From Deltaproteobacteria bacterium (lineage in GTDB: Bacteria > Desulfobacterota > Syntrophia > Syntrophales > UBA2210), in the NCBI GenBank assembly GCA_018399535.1, contig JAGYOR010000007.1, positions 1 through 34,498 of the forward strand: a stretch of 34,498 nt of DNA, given 5' to 3'. The stretch's first letter is position 1, and every line of letters begins with the position of its first letter. Made by a program: the position numbers and the translations under genes. Shown here in pieces: positions 17,075-24,332 of this stretch. The notes under the pieces were generated by a model. That model was given only the letters and a program-made list of their open reading frames with translations. It made no database searches and was not told where the DNA came from.

Positions 17075-17662
17075 TTATTTATACCAACTGGTCGGGTAAA
17101 TGTTGAATTCAGCTCTCCTGTTTTTCGCCCAGGCTTCTTCGTTACTTCTCGGATCAACAGGGTTTTCCTCACCATAACTCAACGTGCTCAGACGGTCGGC
17201 ATCGACACCAAGTTTTACAAGATAATCTCTGGCTGCCGTTGCACGCCTTTCGCCCAGCGCGAGGTTATATTCGGCGGTACCCCGCTCGTCACAATGACCC
17301 TCAACAATGGCATTAAAATCCTTGTTTTTCAGCAACCATGCTCCGACCTCGTCGAGAATTGACCGTGCCTGCAACTTCAGGTCGTAACGGTCGAAATCAA
17401 AATGGATCGGCCGTTTCGCAAAAGCCTGAGCTTCGTTTACCTGCTTTTCCCACAATGCTTTCGCTCTCGCCTTCGCAGCTTCATCATCGGCTTTCTTGGC
17501 CGGCGCAGGAGCCGGCGCCTTCACCTCGGCGGCTTTTTCTTGCGCAGGCGGCGGCGTCTCCTTAACCGCTGTTTCCTTGAAACAGTAACATCCGCTCAGG
17601 ACAAAAACCAGCACCGTAGAAACAACGACCAACCTCCCCAAAATCTGCCAGTTCCGTTTCAT
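17075..17662 (-). CDS. pal: Peptidoglycan-associated lipoprotein Pal
   Basis: Pal is an outer-membrane lipoprotein that grips peptidoglycan and is moved by TolB and TolA during division. The lipobox is VLSGC, with Cys25 lipidated. An Ala/Pro/Lys-rich linker (about 30-75) leads to the OmpA-like domain (about 85-190). That domain contains IHFDFDRYDL, VEGHCDERGTAEYNLALGERRA and the peptidoglycan-binding NRRAEF. The 195 residues are normal. The ribosome site GGAGGTAAGGA directly precedes ATG 17662. The 122 bases between tolB and pal show no promoter, so pal is probably part of the tolQ transcript. Confidence 0.97.
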   Translation of the reverse strand: MKRNWQILGRLVVVSTVLVFVLSGCYCFKETAVKETPPPAQEKAAEVKAPAPAPAKKADDEAAKARAKALWEKQVNEAQAFAKRPIHFDFDRYDLKLQARSILDEVGAWLLKNKDFNAIVEGHCDERGTAEYNLALGERRATAARDYLVKLGVDADRLSTLSYGEENPVDPRSNEEAWAKNRRAEFNIYPTSWYK

Positions 17663-17784
17663 TCCTTACCTCCTCTATTCCTCGTCTGGATGCGTTTTCG
17701 TGGGGGAATTCCGCGACAAGCAACGCAAAAAAACACCTCCCCCCCGTGGATCTCACCTGCGACGGCGTCATACGACATGCACCG

Positions 17785-19185
17785 TCAATACAACTTGAGC
17801 GCCGGAGACCACGAGGGCTGCTTCACTGAATCGAACCCCCCGATATCCTCAATTGTTCGGAAGTTTAAACCATTTGCATTAATAATGCAAATTTTTTCAG
17901 AATTGGAACGTCGAAGAGAAAAAGCGATGTACCTGCCATCGGGCGACCAGGAGGGACTGAGACAGTCACCATTCTGAAAGGTAAGTTGCTTGAAATTGGA
18001 GCCATCCGGTTCGATGGTAAACAGCTGGAATCGCCCGTCCACCGAGCTTTCAAAAACGATGGCATCCCCTGTCGGCGACCAGCGTGGCGAGGTGTTGTAG
18101 GAACCTTCGAATGTTATCCGTCGAACATTACCGCCGTCCGCATCCATGATGAAAAGGTGCGGTGCGCCGGACCTGTTCGACACGAAAACAATCTCCGAGG
18201 CATCGGGCGACCAGCGCGGTGACACGTCTATTGATGGACTGCGGGTAATTCTTCGCGTTTGCTTTGTGGCTACGTTGACCGCGTAGATGTCATCGTAACC
18301 GTCCTTGCTGAAAACACAAAGAATTTCCTTGCCATCGGGCGACCAGGACGAGGGCATGTTAAGACCGGCATATTCAGCAAAGACCGTCCTTTCTCTCGAT
18401 TCAAGATCGAGAATATATGCATCGGGGTTACCCCTCATGTACGAGAGAAAGGCAATCATCTTCCCGTCCGGCGACCAGCGGGGAAACAACGTCAAGGCCC
18501 CGTAGTCGGTCAACCGCGTCCAGCCGGAACCGTCATAATCAATCATAACCAGTTCGGATTTATTGTCCTTCTTGCCCACAAAAGCGATTCGCGTGTTGAA
18601 AACACCCCGTTCGCCCGTCAGAGCAAGCATCACCTCCTCGGCGAATTTCATGACCATTGTCTTTTTATCTTCGGGACGGCCCCAGTAGCGCTTACCCGTA
18701 ATCAGCGCACCCCTGACAACGTCAAAAAGCCTGAATTCCACCGCCAGTCGGCCGTCCTCGATTTCGAGTCCGCCCTTGACAAGAAAGTCAACACCAATGG
18801 AAAGCCAGTCGCCGAAACGTATCTCGGGAGCGATTATTCCCGCGCCTGCGGGGTCTTCCAAGAAAGCCGAACGTTCGATTACCCTGAAAAACCCGGTGAT
18901 ATCAAGCATCCTGCCCATTTCATCCGCAAACCACTCCCCTTCCTCCTTCGGATCTCCGTTTTCGTCCAGAGTCTTAAAATCCTGGACTGCAATGGGAAAC
19001 CGCTGGAAAGCGGGGGCGTCGATATCGATATATACCTTGCTCCATGCCGGAGAACCCCATGAAACGAGCAACCCCAGGACCACCGTCACAAGTATGCCGG
19101 CGCGGACAAACCGCCTTGTCGCGTTATCGTGTACGCGGCCGAAGCGCACCACGTTTCTCCGGTTTTTTTCGTTTCGTGATGCCAT
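17785..19185 (-). CDS. tolB: Tol-Pal system translocation protein TolB
   Basis: TolB is the periplasmic beta-propeller that shuttles between Pal and TolA. A long basic N-terminus of about 25 residues precedes the hydrophobic signal segment (AGILVTVVLGLLVSWGSPAWS). The N-terminal TolB domain (IAVQDFKTLDENG...GEWFADEMGRMLDITGFFRVI) follows. Six WSP-type propeller repeats (RWSPDGKMIAF, SWSPDGKEIL, RWSPDASEIVF, RWSPTGDAIVF, SWSPDGRYIAF, SWSPALKLY) fill the C-terminal half. The ORF track starts at 19197, but GGGAG touches that ATG with no spacing. The ATG at 19185 is better placed and shortens the protein by four residues. Size and order match known Tol operons. Confidence 0.95.
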   Translation of the reverse strand: MASRNEKNRRNVVRFGRVHDNATRRFVRAGILVTVVLGLLVSWGSPAWSKVYIDIDAPAFQRFPIAVQDFKTLDENGDPKEEGEWFADEMGRMLDITGFFRVIERSAFLEDPAGAGIIAPEIRFGDWLSIGVDFLVKGGLEIEDGRLAVEFRLFDVVRGALITGKRYWGRPEDKKTMVMKFAEEVMLALTGERGVFNTRIAFVGKKDNKSELVMIDYDGSGWTRLTDYGALTLFPRWSPDGKMIAFLSYMRGNPDAYILDLESRERTVFAEYAGLNMPSSWSPDGKEILCVFSKDGYDDIYAVNVATKQTRRITRSPSIDVSPRWSPDASEIVFVSNRSGAPHLFIMDADGGNVRRITFEGSYNTSPRWSPTGDAIVFESSVDGRFQLFTIEPDGSNFKQLTFQNGDCLSPSWSPDGRYIAFSLRRSNSEKICIINANGLNFRTIEDIGGFDSVKQPSWSPALKLY

Positions 19186-19291
19186 CGTGTGTCCCATCTC
19201 CCTTTTTCGTGTTTATCCCGACTTCGCGACAGGCTCCTGAACGTCTGTTCCGTCTTACGGCATTCATTCCCGCTGAAAAAATGTCGCCTGC

Positions 19292-20041
19292 TCATTGGTA
19301 ATCGGAAGGACGGAACCGGATGCCCACTTCGATATACTGAGCATTGAGCCAGGCCGGCAATGCGGGAAACGGCGCCGCTTTTTTGACTGCGCTCTCCGCC
19401 GACTCGTCAAAACGCCTGTTCCCCGAACGTTCTTCAAAATCCAGGCGCTTTATAGACCCGTCACGCGCGATGGTAACCGCAAGAACCGCTTCGAGATTCC
19501 GATCAGCCAGGATTGTCTCGGGGAGAGCCCACCTCTCCTGTATCCTGCCCCAGAGTTCCGTATAATAGGCGTTCATCCTGTCGGTGCCCGCGTCGCCCGC
19601 CGCGGTTTGAGCCGGCCCTGGAGGACCCGGCTTCTGAGCCGTTTCTGAAGGAGATGCCGCCGTGACCCTCTTTCGAATCTGACGAATCGCCTCGTCAAGT
19701 TCACCTGAAGTTTCACGACGCTGAACTCGTATACGCTCGATCGGCGCCGCCATGGCGACATCGACGGGTCTTCGTACCGCCACCGCGGTCTCGCGGTCCT
19801 CGACGCCTATTTCCTCGCCGAAGGGGATGCCGACGCTCTGTGCCTCTTCACTCGACGCGGGTGACATGGTTACCAGATCGACTGTGTAGGCCGGCACGAA
19901 CGTCCGTTTCGGAGCGGGAAGAGAAGGTGAAAAAAAAACGACGAACAGCACCAAAGCGTGCAGCAAGGCCGAAAGTACAACCATGCTGTTCAGGCCGGCG
20001 CTTTCGTCACGCTGTTTTCTCAGCTGCTCAACCAGGGACAT
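19292..20041 (-). CDS. tolA: TolA/TonB-like energy transducer
   Basis: This 249-residue protein has a cytoplasmic start, one membrane helix (about 20-40, MVVLSALLHALVLFVVFFS), a Pro/Ala-containing periplasmic stretch and a C-terminal TolA/TonB domain (about 155-249: WGRIQERWALPETI, LEAVLAVTIARDGSIKRLDFEERSGNRRFDESAESAVKKAAPFP). The position between tolR and tolB makes TolA the natural call. Its linker is much shorter than the long helical linker of E. coli TolA. The gene begins 7 bases after the tolR stop. It would couple TolQR proton flow to TolB and Pal across the periplasm. Confidence 0.9.
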   Translation of the reverse strand: MSLVEQLRKQRDESAGLNSMVVLSALLHALVLFVVFFSPSLPAPKRTFVPAYTVDLVTMSPASSEEAQSVGIPFGEEIGVEDRETAVAVRRPVDVAMAAPIERIRVQRRETSGELDEAIRQIRKRVTAASPSETAQKPGPPGPAQTAAGDAGTDRMNAYYTELWGRIQERWALPETILADRNLEAVLAVTIARDGSIKRLDFEERSGNRRFDESAESAVKKAAPFPALPAWLNAQYIEVGIRFRPSDYQ

Positions 20042-20048
20042 CCGTCTC

Positions 20049-20465
20049 TTATTCCTTCGGCGGATCCGTTATCATTCCCAACCGATCCACTCCGGCCTTG
20101 CGTACTTCCGACATGACCTGCACCACGAAACCATACGGGACCGTTTCATCCGCCCGCAGGTAAAGATCCCGGTCGATCCTGGCGGCAAATATGCTTTCCA
20201 GTTTCGTGTTCAGGTCGTCTAGCGTAGCCTTGTATCGATTGACGAATATTTCCCGGTCGGCGTTGATCGTCAACACCAGCTTTTCTTCCCCCACGTCGAC
20301 CGGCCGTGCCGTGACCCTGGGAAGATTCACGTCAATTCCCATTTGCAGCATTGGGGCGGTAACCATAAAGATCAGCAACAGAACAAGAACGACATCAACC
20401 AGGGGAACGACATTGATGTCCGCCATCGCCTTTCTCCGTTCACGGATATTTTTCCTGTATTTCAT
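20049..20465 (-). CDS. tolR: Tol-Pal system protein TolR (ExbD family)
   Basis: TolR has a short cytoplasmic N-terminus, one membrane helix and a periplasmic domain. The start RKAMADINVVPLVDVVLVLLLIFMVTAPML holds the membrane Asp (in PLVDV) that takes part in proton flow. The 138 residues are normal. Its ATG overlaps the tolQ stop in ATGA, giving tight coupling and matched stoichiometry with TolQ. The PTATV-like tail IDRLGMITDPPKE ends the protein. Confidence 0.96.
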   Translation of the reverse strand: MKYRKNIRERRKAMADINVVPLVDVVLVLLLIFMVTAPMLQMGIDVNLPRVTARPVDVGEEKLVLTINADREIFVNRYKATLDDLNTKLESIFAARIDRDLYLRADETVPYGFVVQVMSEVRKAGVDRLGMITDPPKE

Positions 20466-21226
20466 GGTCGTTGCAGTTTCCGCACGTAGAACCGTTCGAT
20501 GATATTGAGGAACTCCGCCGAGAAGTTTTCTGTTTCAACGGTTATGGCCCGTATTTTCGCCAGGTAGTAATTATAAAAAATAACGGCGGGTATCGCCGCC
20601 GCGAGTCCGGCCGCCGTTGCCACGAGCGCCTCCGAAATACCCGGCGCCACTACGGAAAGCGTGGCCGCGCCCCTGGCGCCGATACCCTGAAACGAATTCA
20701 TTATGCCCCAGACCGTCCCGTACAGGCCGATAAAAGGACAAGCGCTCCCTGTTGTCGCCAGGAATACGAGGAAACGCTCCAGCCTGGTCATTTCATTGTC
20801 GCAGGCCCGGTTCAGCGTTCGTTCTATATTGTCCATTCCTCTGAATTCCAGAGCGGCCGACTCATCTTCGCCGGCAACACCCGGATCGTCACCTTCGCGC
20901 TTCGCCTCGGCCAGCCTGCCGAGTTCCGTATATCCGGCCCTGAACACCTCGGCGATCGTCGAATGACGGAATTTTTTCGACTCGGGGAATATGGCGGACA
21001 GCTTGTTGCTTCTCATGTATACATCAAGAAACATGTCGTTTTCTTTTCTCGTCCGCCTGATCACTCTGAATTTCACCAGGATCACCGCCCATGAAACAAC
21101 CGAAAACATGAGCAGCAACAGCAGGACGAACTGAACCATGGGCCCGGCATCAAAAATCATCTCAAGCATATTGCCGTGAAAAGGCTTTGCGATGTCGGCC
21201 GTCGTAACCGCCAGTACTTCGTTCAC
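20462..21226 (-). CDS. tolQ: Tol-Pal system protein TolQ (MotA/TolQ/ExbB channel)
   Basis: TolQ forms the proton-conducting stator with TolR. Three membrane segments are visible: PMVQFVLLLLLMFSVVSWAVILVKF, then FLVFLATTGSACPFIGLYGTVWGIM, and APGISEALVATAAGLAAAIPAVIFYNYYL. These carry the family's GLxGTVxG-like and AL(V)ATAxGLxAAIPA motifs. The track start at 21289 lies on the promoter's -35 element and cannot be right. I choose GTG 21226 (VNEVLAVTTADIAK), with AAGGAG 7 nt upstream; the preceding GTG (21229) is an alternative. The resulting 254 residues are close to the usual size. It is the first gene of the Tol operon. Confidence 0.94.
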   Translation of the reverse strand: MNEVLAVTTADIAKPFHGNMLEMIFDAGPMVQFVLLLLLMFSVVSWAVILVKFRVIRRTRKENDMFLDVYMRSNKLSAIFPESKKFRHSTIAEVFRAGYTELGRLAEAKREGDDPGVAGEDESAALEFRGMDNIERTLNRACDNEMTRLERFLVFLATTGSACPFIGLYGTVWGIMNSFQGIGARGAATLSVVAPGISEALVATAAGLAAAIPAVIFYNYYLAKIRAITVETENFSAEFLNIIERFYVRKLQRP

Positions 21227-21260
21227 CACGAGTCTCCTTGTGTGTTTGTTTTGACCTTCG

Positions 21261-21289
21261 TTTGTAATGTAATTCAGTAACCCTGTCAA
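21261..21289 (-). promoter_or_regulatory. Sigma-70 promoter for the Tol-Pal operon
   Basis: On the minus strand a perfect TTGACA (21289-21284), a 17-nt spacer and TACAAA (21266-21261) stand about 35 bases before the tolQ start. No other promoter is seen within the six-gene run, so this one probably drives the whole operon. Confidence 0.65.
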
Positions 21290-21480
21290 TATATCTTTTC
21301 AGACGGCTGTTTCTAACCGGATGATATTCATGGGATATTTTCGCATCCCTCCGAAAGTGATCATTTTTCATACCGGCAGCGGCGTCGTTTTTCCCGGATT
21401 GCTATTGATTCGGACGCCGGGAGCGAACGAGACGCGTTCATGCAATTGACATCACCGTCGTCTGTGATAAGAAGCCGGTC

Positions 21481-23145
21481 ATGATGTTCAACAGGCAAGC
21501 CGCCCGGCGGACACCGGCCATACTGACCATCCTTGTGCTGCTGTTCCTCTGGAACTGCGGCGAATCACCCAGCTCCGTGCCGGAATCTTCAGAAGAATGC
21601 GACAGGGCCGGCGAAACGACGGCCTACGGAGACATTCTTGTGGAGGGATCTATCGGCGACGCTTCGAACCTGATACCCATCCTCTCTTCCGACAGTGCCT
21701 CGCACGGCATATCACGGCTCATCTTCAACGGACTCGTAAAATATGACAAAGACATAAACCTGGTCGGTGACCTGGCTCGTTCCTGGGATATTTCCGACGA
21801 CGGACTTGTTATAACGTTTCACCTGCGTGACGATGTCACCTGGCATGACAGCAAACCGTTCACCGCCCATGACGTGCTCTACACGTACCAGGTAACTATC
21901 GATCCTAAAACGCCGACGGCCTACGCCGGCGACTTTTTGAAGGTTTCCAAGGCTGAGGTTATTGATGATTTCACATTCCGCGTAACCTACGACGAACCCT
22001 TCGCCCCCGCCCTGGCGAGCTGGGGGGCGGCGGTTCTTCCCCGGCACCTGCTGGAAGGCAGGGATATAACGAGGAGCCCCCTGGTACGCCACCCCGTCGG
22101 CACCGGTCCCTTCATGTTCAAGGAGTGGAAAACGGGACAGAAGATCGTGCTCGAGGCGAATCCGGATTATTTCGAAGGCAGGCCTCGCCTTGATGGATAC
22201 ATCATGCGCATCATCCCCGACATGGCCACCATGTTTCTCGAATTGCGGGCCCAAGGCGTTGACATGATGAACCTGACACCCCTCCAGTACACCAGACAAA
22301 CGGAAGCCCCGGTTTTTCAGAAAAACTACAACAAGTACCGGTATCTCGCCTTCGCGTACACCTACCTGGGTTACAACCTGGAAAATCCTCTCTTCAAGGA
22401 CCGGAGAATCCGGCAGGCCCTCAGCTACGCCATCGACACGGAAGAGATCATTCGGGGCGTTCTTCTCGGCCTCGGACGGGAAGCCACGGGTCCTCTCAAG
22501 CCGGGTACATGGGCCTATAATCCCGATGTCCGTCGGTATCCCTACGATCCTGAAAAGGCTTTGGATTTGCTTGCAGAAGCTGGATGGAAAGACACGACGG
22601 GGGACGGATTCCTGGACCGCGATGGCAAACGTTTCTCCTTCGAAATTATCACCAACCAGGGAAACGAGGTGCGGGCCAAGTGCGCCGAGATCATTCAACG
22701 ACGGCTGGCCGAGATCGGGATAGACGTCCGCATCCGCATCATCGAATGGGCTGCTTTCATCAACGATTTCATCAACAAGAAACGGTTCGACGCCACAATC
22801 CTGGGATGGTCCATTCCCATGGATCCCGATCTGTACGACATCTGGCATTCAAGCAAAACACGGCCGGGGGAGCTGAACTTTATTTCTTTCGCCAACGACA
22901 AGGTTGACGAACTGCTCGAAAAGGGCCGAAGCACCTTTGACATCAAGGAGAGAAAAGCCTGCTATTTCCGGATCCAGGAAATTCTCGCCGAGGAACAGCC
23001 CTATACGTTCCTCTATGTTCCCGATGCCCTTCCCATCATTCACGCCCGTTTCCGGGGGATCGAGCCCGCCCCCGTCGGAATCGGTTACAATCTCATCGAA
23101 TGGTACGTTCCCGAACCGGAGCAACGCTACGTGCTTACTCCCTGA
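21481..23145 (+). CDS. Family 5 extracellular solute-binding protein (oligopeptide/dipeptide type)
   Basis: This 554-residue protein matches the SBP_bac_5 family that captures peptides, nickel or other solutes for ABC importers. Family blocks are clear: LIFNGLVKYDKDINLVGDLARSW, VTFHLRDDVTWHD-like VITFHLRDDVTWHDSKPFTAHDV, VGTGPFMFKEW, NPDYFEGRPRLDG, RRIRQALSYAIDTEEII, YDPEKALDLLAEAGW and YDIWHSSKTRPGELNF. The signal peptide ends LFLWNC-GES; Cys26 may be lipidated, but Trp-Asn before it is not a standard lipobox. No permease or ATPase genes are near, so it is an orphan in this window and its ligand is unknown. It is divergent from tolQ. A TTGACA at 21446-21451 lacks a well-spaced -10. Confidence 0.92.
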   Translation: MMFNRQAARRTPAILTILVLLFLWNCGESPSSVPESSEECDRAGETTAYGDILVEGSIGDASNLIPILSSDSASHGISRLIFNGLVKYDKDINLVGDLARSWDISDDGLVITFHLRDDVTWHDSKPFTAHDVLYTYQVTIDPKTPTAYAGDFLKVSKAEVIDDFTFRVTYDEPFAPALASWGAAVLPRHLLEGRDITRSPLVRHPVGTGPFMFKEWKTGQKIVLEANPDYFEGRPRLDGYIMRIIPDMATMFLELRAQGVDMMNLTPLQYTRQTEAPVFQKNYNKYRYLAFAYTYLGYNLENPLFKDRRIRQALSYAIDTEEIIRGVLLGLGREATGPLKPGTWAYNPDVRRYPYDPEKALDLLAEAGWKDTTGDGFLDRDGKRFSFEIITNQGNEVRAKCAEIIQRRLAEIGIDVRIRIIEWAAFINDFINKKRFDATILGWSIPMDPDLYDIWHSSKTRPGELNFISFANDKVDELLEKGRSTFDIKERKACYFRIQEILAEEQPYTFLYVPDALPIIHARFRGIEPAPVGIGYNLIEWYVPEPEQRYVLTP

Positions 23146-23255
23146 ACTGAAGATCTATTTCTTCACTATGGAAACCGAATGTTCCCGGAACGACTGATAA
23201 TCCGCACTACGTTCCTCTTACTGTCGTCGTCAGCACCCGAAATGGAATCTATCAT

Positions 23256-23277
23256 AAAAAAGCCCCGTTACCGGGGC
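23256..23277 (-). terminator. Rho-independent terminator after the FmdB gene
   Basis: Read on the minus strand, GCCCCG, a four-base loop GTAA and CGGGGC (23277-23262) are followed by six Ts (23261-23256). It lies 45 bases past the stop of the FmdB-like gene. On the plus strand the T run is absent, so it terminates only the minus-strand unit. Confidence 0.85.
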
Positions 23278-23321
23278 ATGTAAAATGAATCCAGGTTAAG
23301 CTCCCGCGAGCCGTCGGCCGT

Positions 23322-23609
23322 TCAATCACCGGTCCCCGCATTGGAACTGTCCGTACTTGTAGACTTTTTTCCCGCCTCGACGGCCGTATGTTCCTCGGCC
23401 TTTACCTGATCCACCTGGTCCGACGGTTTCTTTCCGCCGTAATCGGTGACATACCAGCCGGATCCCTTCAACTGGAATGAAGACAGGGATACCTGTTTTC
23501 GCACTTTACCCTTGCAGAACCGGCAGGTCGTTATGGGCGGATCAGATATATTCTGAAAAACCTCGAACTCCTTCCCGCATTTTTCACATTTGTACTCGTA
23601 AATCGGCAT
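23322..23609 (-). CDS. FmdB family zinc-ribbon protein
   Basis: This is a 95-residue protein. The first 45 residues form a compact zinc ribbon: MPIYEYKCEKCGKEFEVFQ with one CxxC and TTCRFCKG with the second. This is the FmdB/CxxC_CXXC_SSSS domain, and VRKQVSLSSFQLKGSGWYVTDYG is the usual continuation. The C-terminal 35 residues are polar and probably disordered. The family was first linked to regulation of formamidase genes, but its true function is unknown. It follows the HELIH gene by 87 bases, with GGAGG 8 nt before the ATG, and is closed by its own terminator. Confidence 0.92.
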   Translation of the reverse strand: MPIYEYKCEKCGKEFEVFQNISDPPITTCRFCKGKVRKQVSLSSFQLKGSGWYVTDYGGKKPSDQVDQVKAEEHTAVEAGKKSTSTDSSNAGTGD

Positions 23610-23696
23610 TTCCCGCTACCTCCAGCAGAATAGTACCCGCGTCGGGACCGCCTGCTTTTATATGCGGCCGGGCCCGGCATCATTTCTATATCGAGA

Positions 23697-24242
23697 TCAG
23701 TTGAGCAAGCGCTCTTCCTCCGAGAATATGTCGCCCACGTGCAGGTCCGATCTGAAACAATCGATGACGAGCTTCATGTCATGATCCGCACCAGGCGCCA
23801 GAATCGTTCTCGTCAATTCGTGAACCCGTTCTTCCTCGATTATCTTTTCTTCCACAGAAGCATCAAAATCCGCGTCGCCGCGATTGAATCGCACCACGTG
23901 AATCAGCTCGTGCATAGCGATGTACTCCATGAGAGGCATCAGTTTCACAAAGGAGGTGCTCCGCTCGACGGCGTGAAGTATACGCCCGTCCTGAAGGCAT
24001 ATCTTAAAAAAATGAAAATTCTCCGGGTTATTGTCTTCTCCGTGTTTTCGATACGCGTAGCGGCACAGGTGAGCAAACGCCCGATCGTCCACCTCGTGAT
24101 CGGCAAGATAAAAACGGGTCTGCACGTCATACCGGTTGTTCCTGAACCCGCCCCGCCCGAGGTTGAAATAACGTTCCGCCAGGGCCTCTGCGCGGTTGAA
24201 AGACCATCCGACGACGGCCATCTGCTCACGGTTGAAATACAT
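23697..24242 (-). CDS. Small HExxH metallopeptidase-like protein of unknown family
   Basis: I do not recognise this 181-residue protein as a named family. It has a clear zinc-peptidase core: YIAMHELIHVVRFNRGD gives HELIH at about residue 110 in a hydrophobic helix. SVEEKIIEEERVHELTRTIL, 22 or more residues later, could supply a third (Glu) ligand as in gluzincins. No signal peptide or membrane helix is seen, so it is probably cytoplasmic. The N-terminal part is Arg- and Tyr-rich (RYFNLGRGGFRNNRYDVQTRFYLADHEVDDRAF). It has its own strong promoter and is followed by the FmdB gene, so the two probably share a transcript. It could be an inactive scaffold, but the intact HELIH argues for a real metal site. 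Confidence 0.75.
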   Translation of the reverse strand: MYFNREQMAVVGWSFNRAEALAERYFNLGRGGFRNNRYDVQTRFYLADHEVDDRAFAHLCRYAYRKHGEDNNPENFHFFKICLQDGRILHAVERSTSFVKLMPLMEYIAMHELIHVVRFNRGDADFDASVEEKIIEEERVHELTRTILAPGADHDMKLVIDCFRSDLHVGDIFSEEERLLN

Positions 24243-24278
24243 GGCGAAGACCCGTACCCTCTCACGCCTTCGGAACGT

Positions 24279-24306
24279 AATATAGCGATATATTTCCCGC
24301 TGTCAA
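24279..24306 (-). promoter_or_regulatory. Sigma-70 promoter for the HELIH-FmdB unit
   Basis: On the minus strand a perfect TTGACA (24306-24301), a 16-nt spacer and TATATT (24284-24279) lie between mlaD and the HELIH gene, about 37 bases before its ATG. This separates the two small genes from the mla cluster as their own transcription unit. Confidence 0.7.
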
Positions 24307-24332
24307 GAGCGTTTCAAAACGTCCCGCGTGCC

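Noticed and set aside
21446-21474. TTGACA before the solute-binding protein gene as a promoter
   Set aside because: The -35 is perfect, but the best -10 (GATAAG) is only 14 nt away and the start codon follows almost at once, so I did not list it as a feature.
21712-22848. 378-residue minus-strand ORF inside the solute-binding protein gene
   Set aside because: It is an antisense shadow of a high-GC gene. It has no ribosome site and no recognisable domain.
23667-23678. Palindrome GCCGGGCCCGGC before the FmdB gene, considered as operator or terminator
   Set aside because: It has no T run or spacing typical of either, and FmdB probably shares the upstream promoter. It is noted only as sequence.
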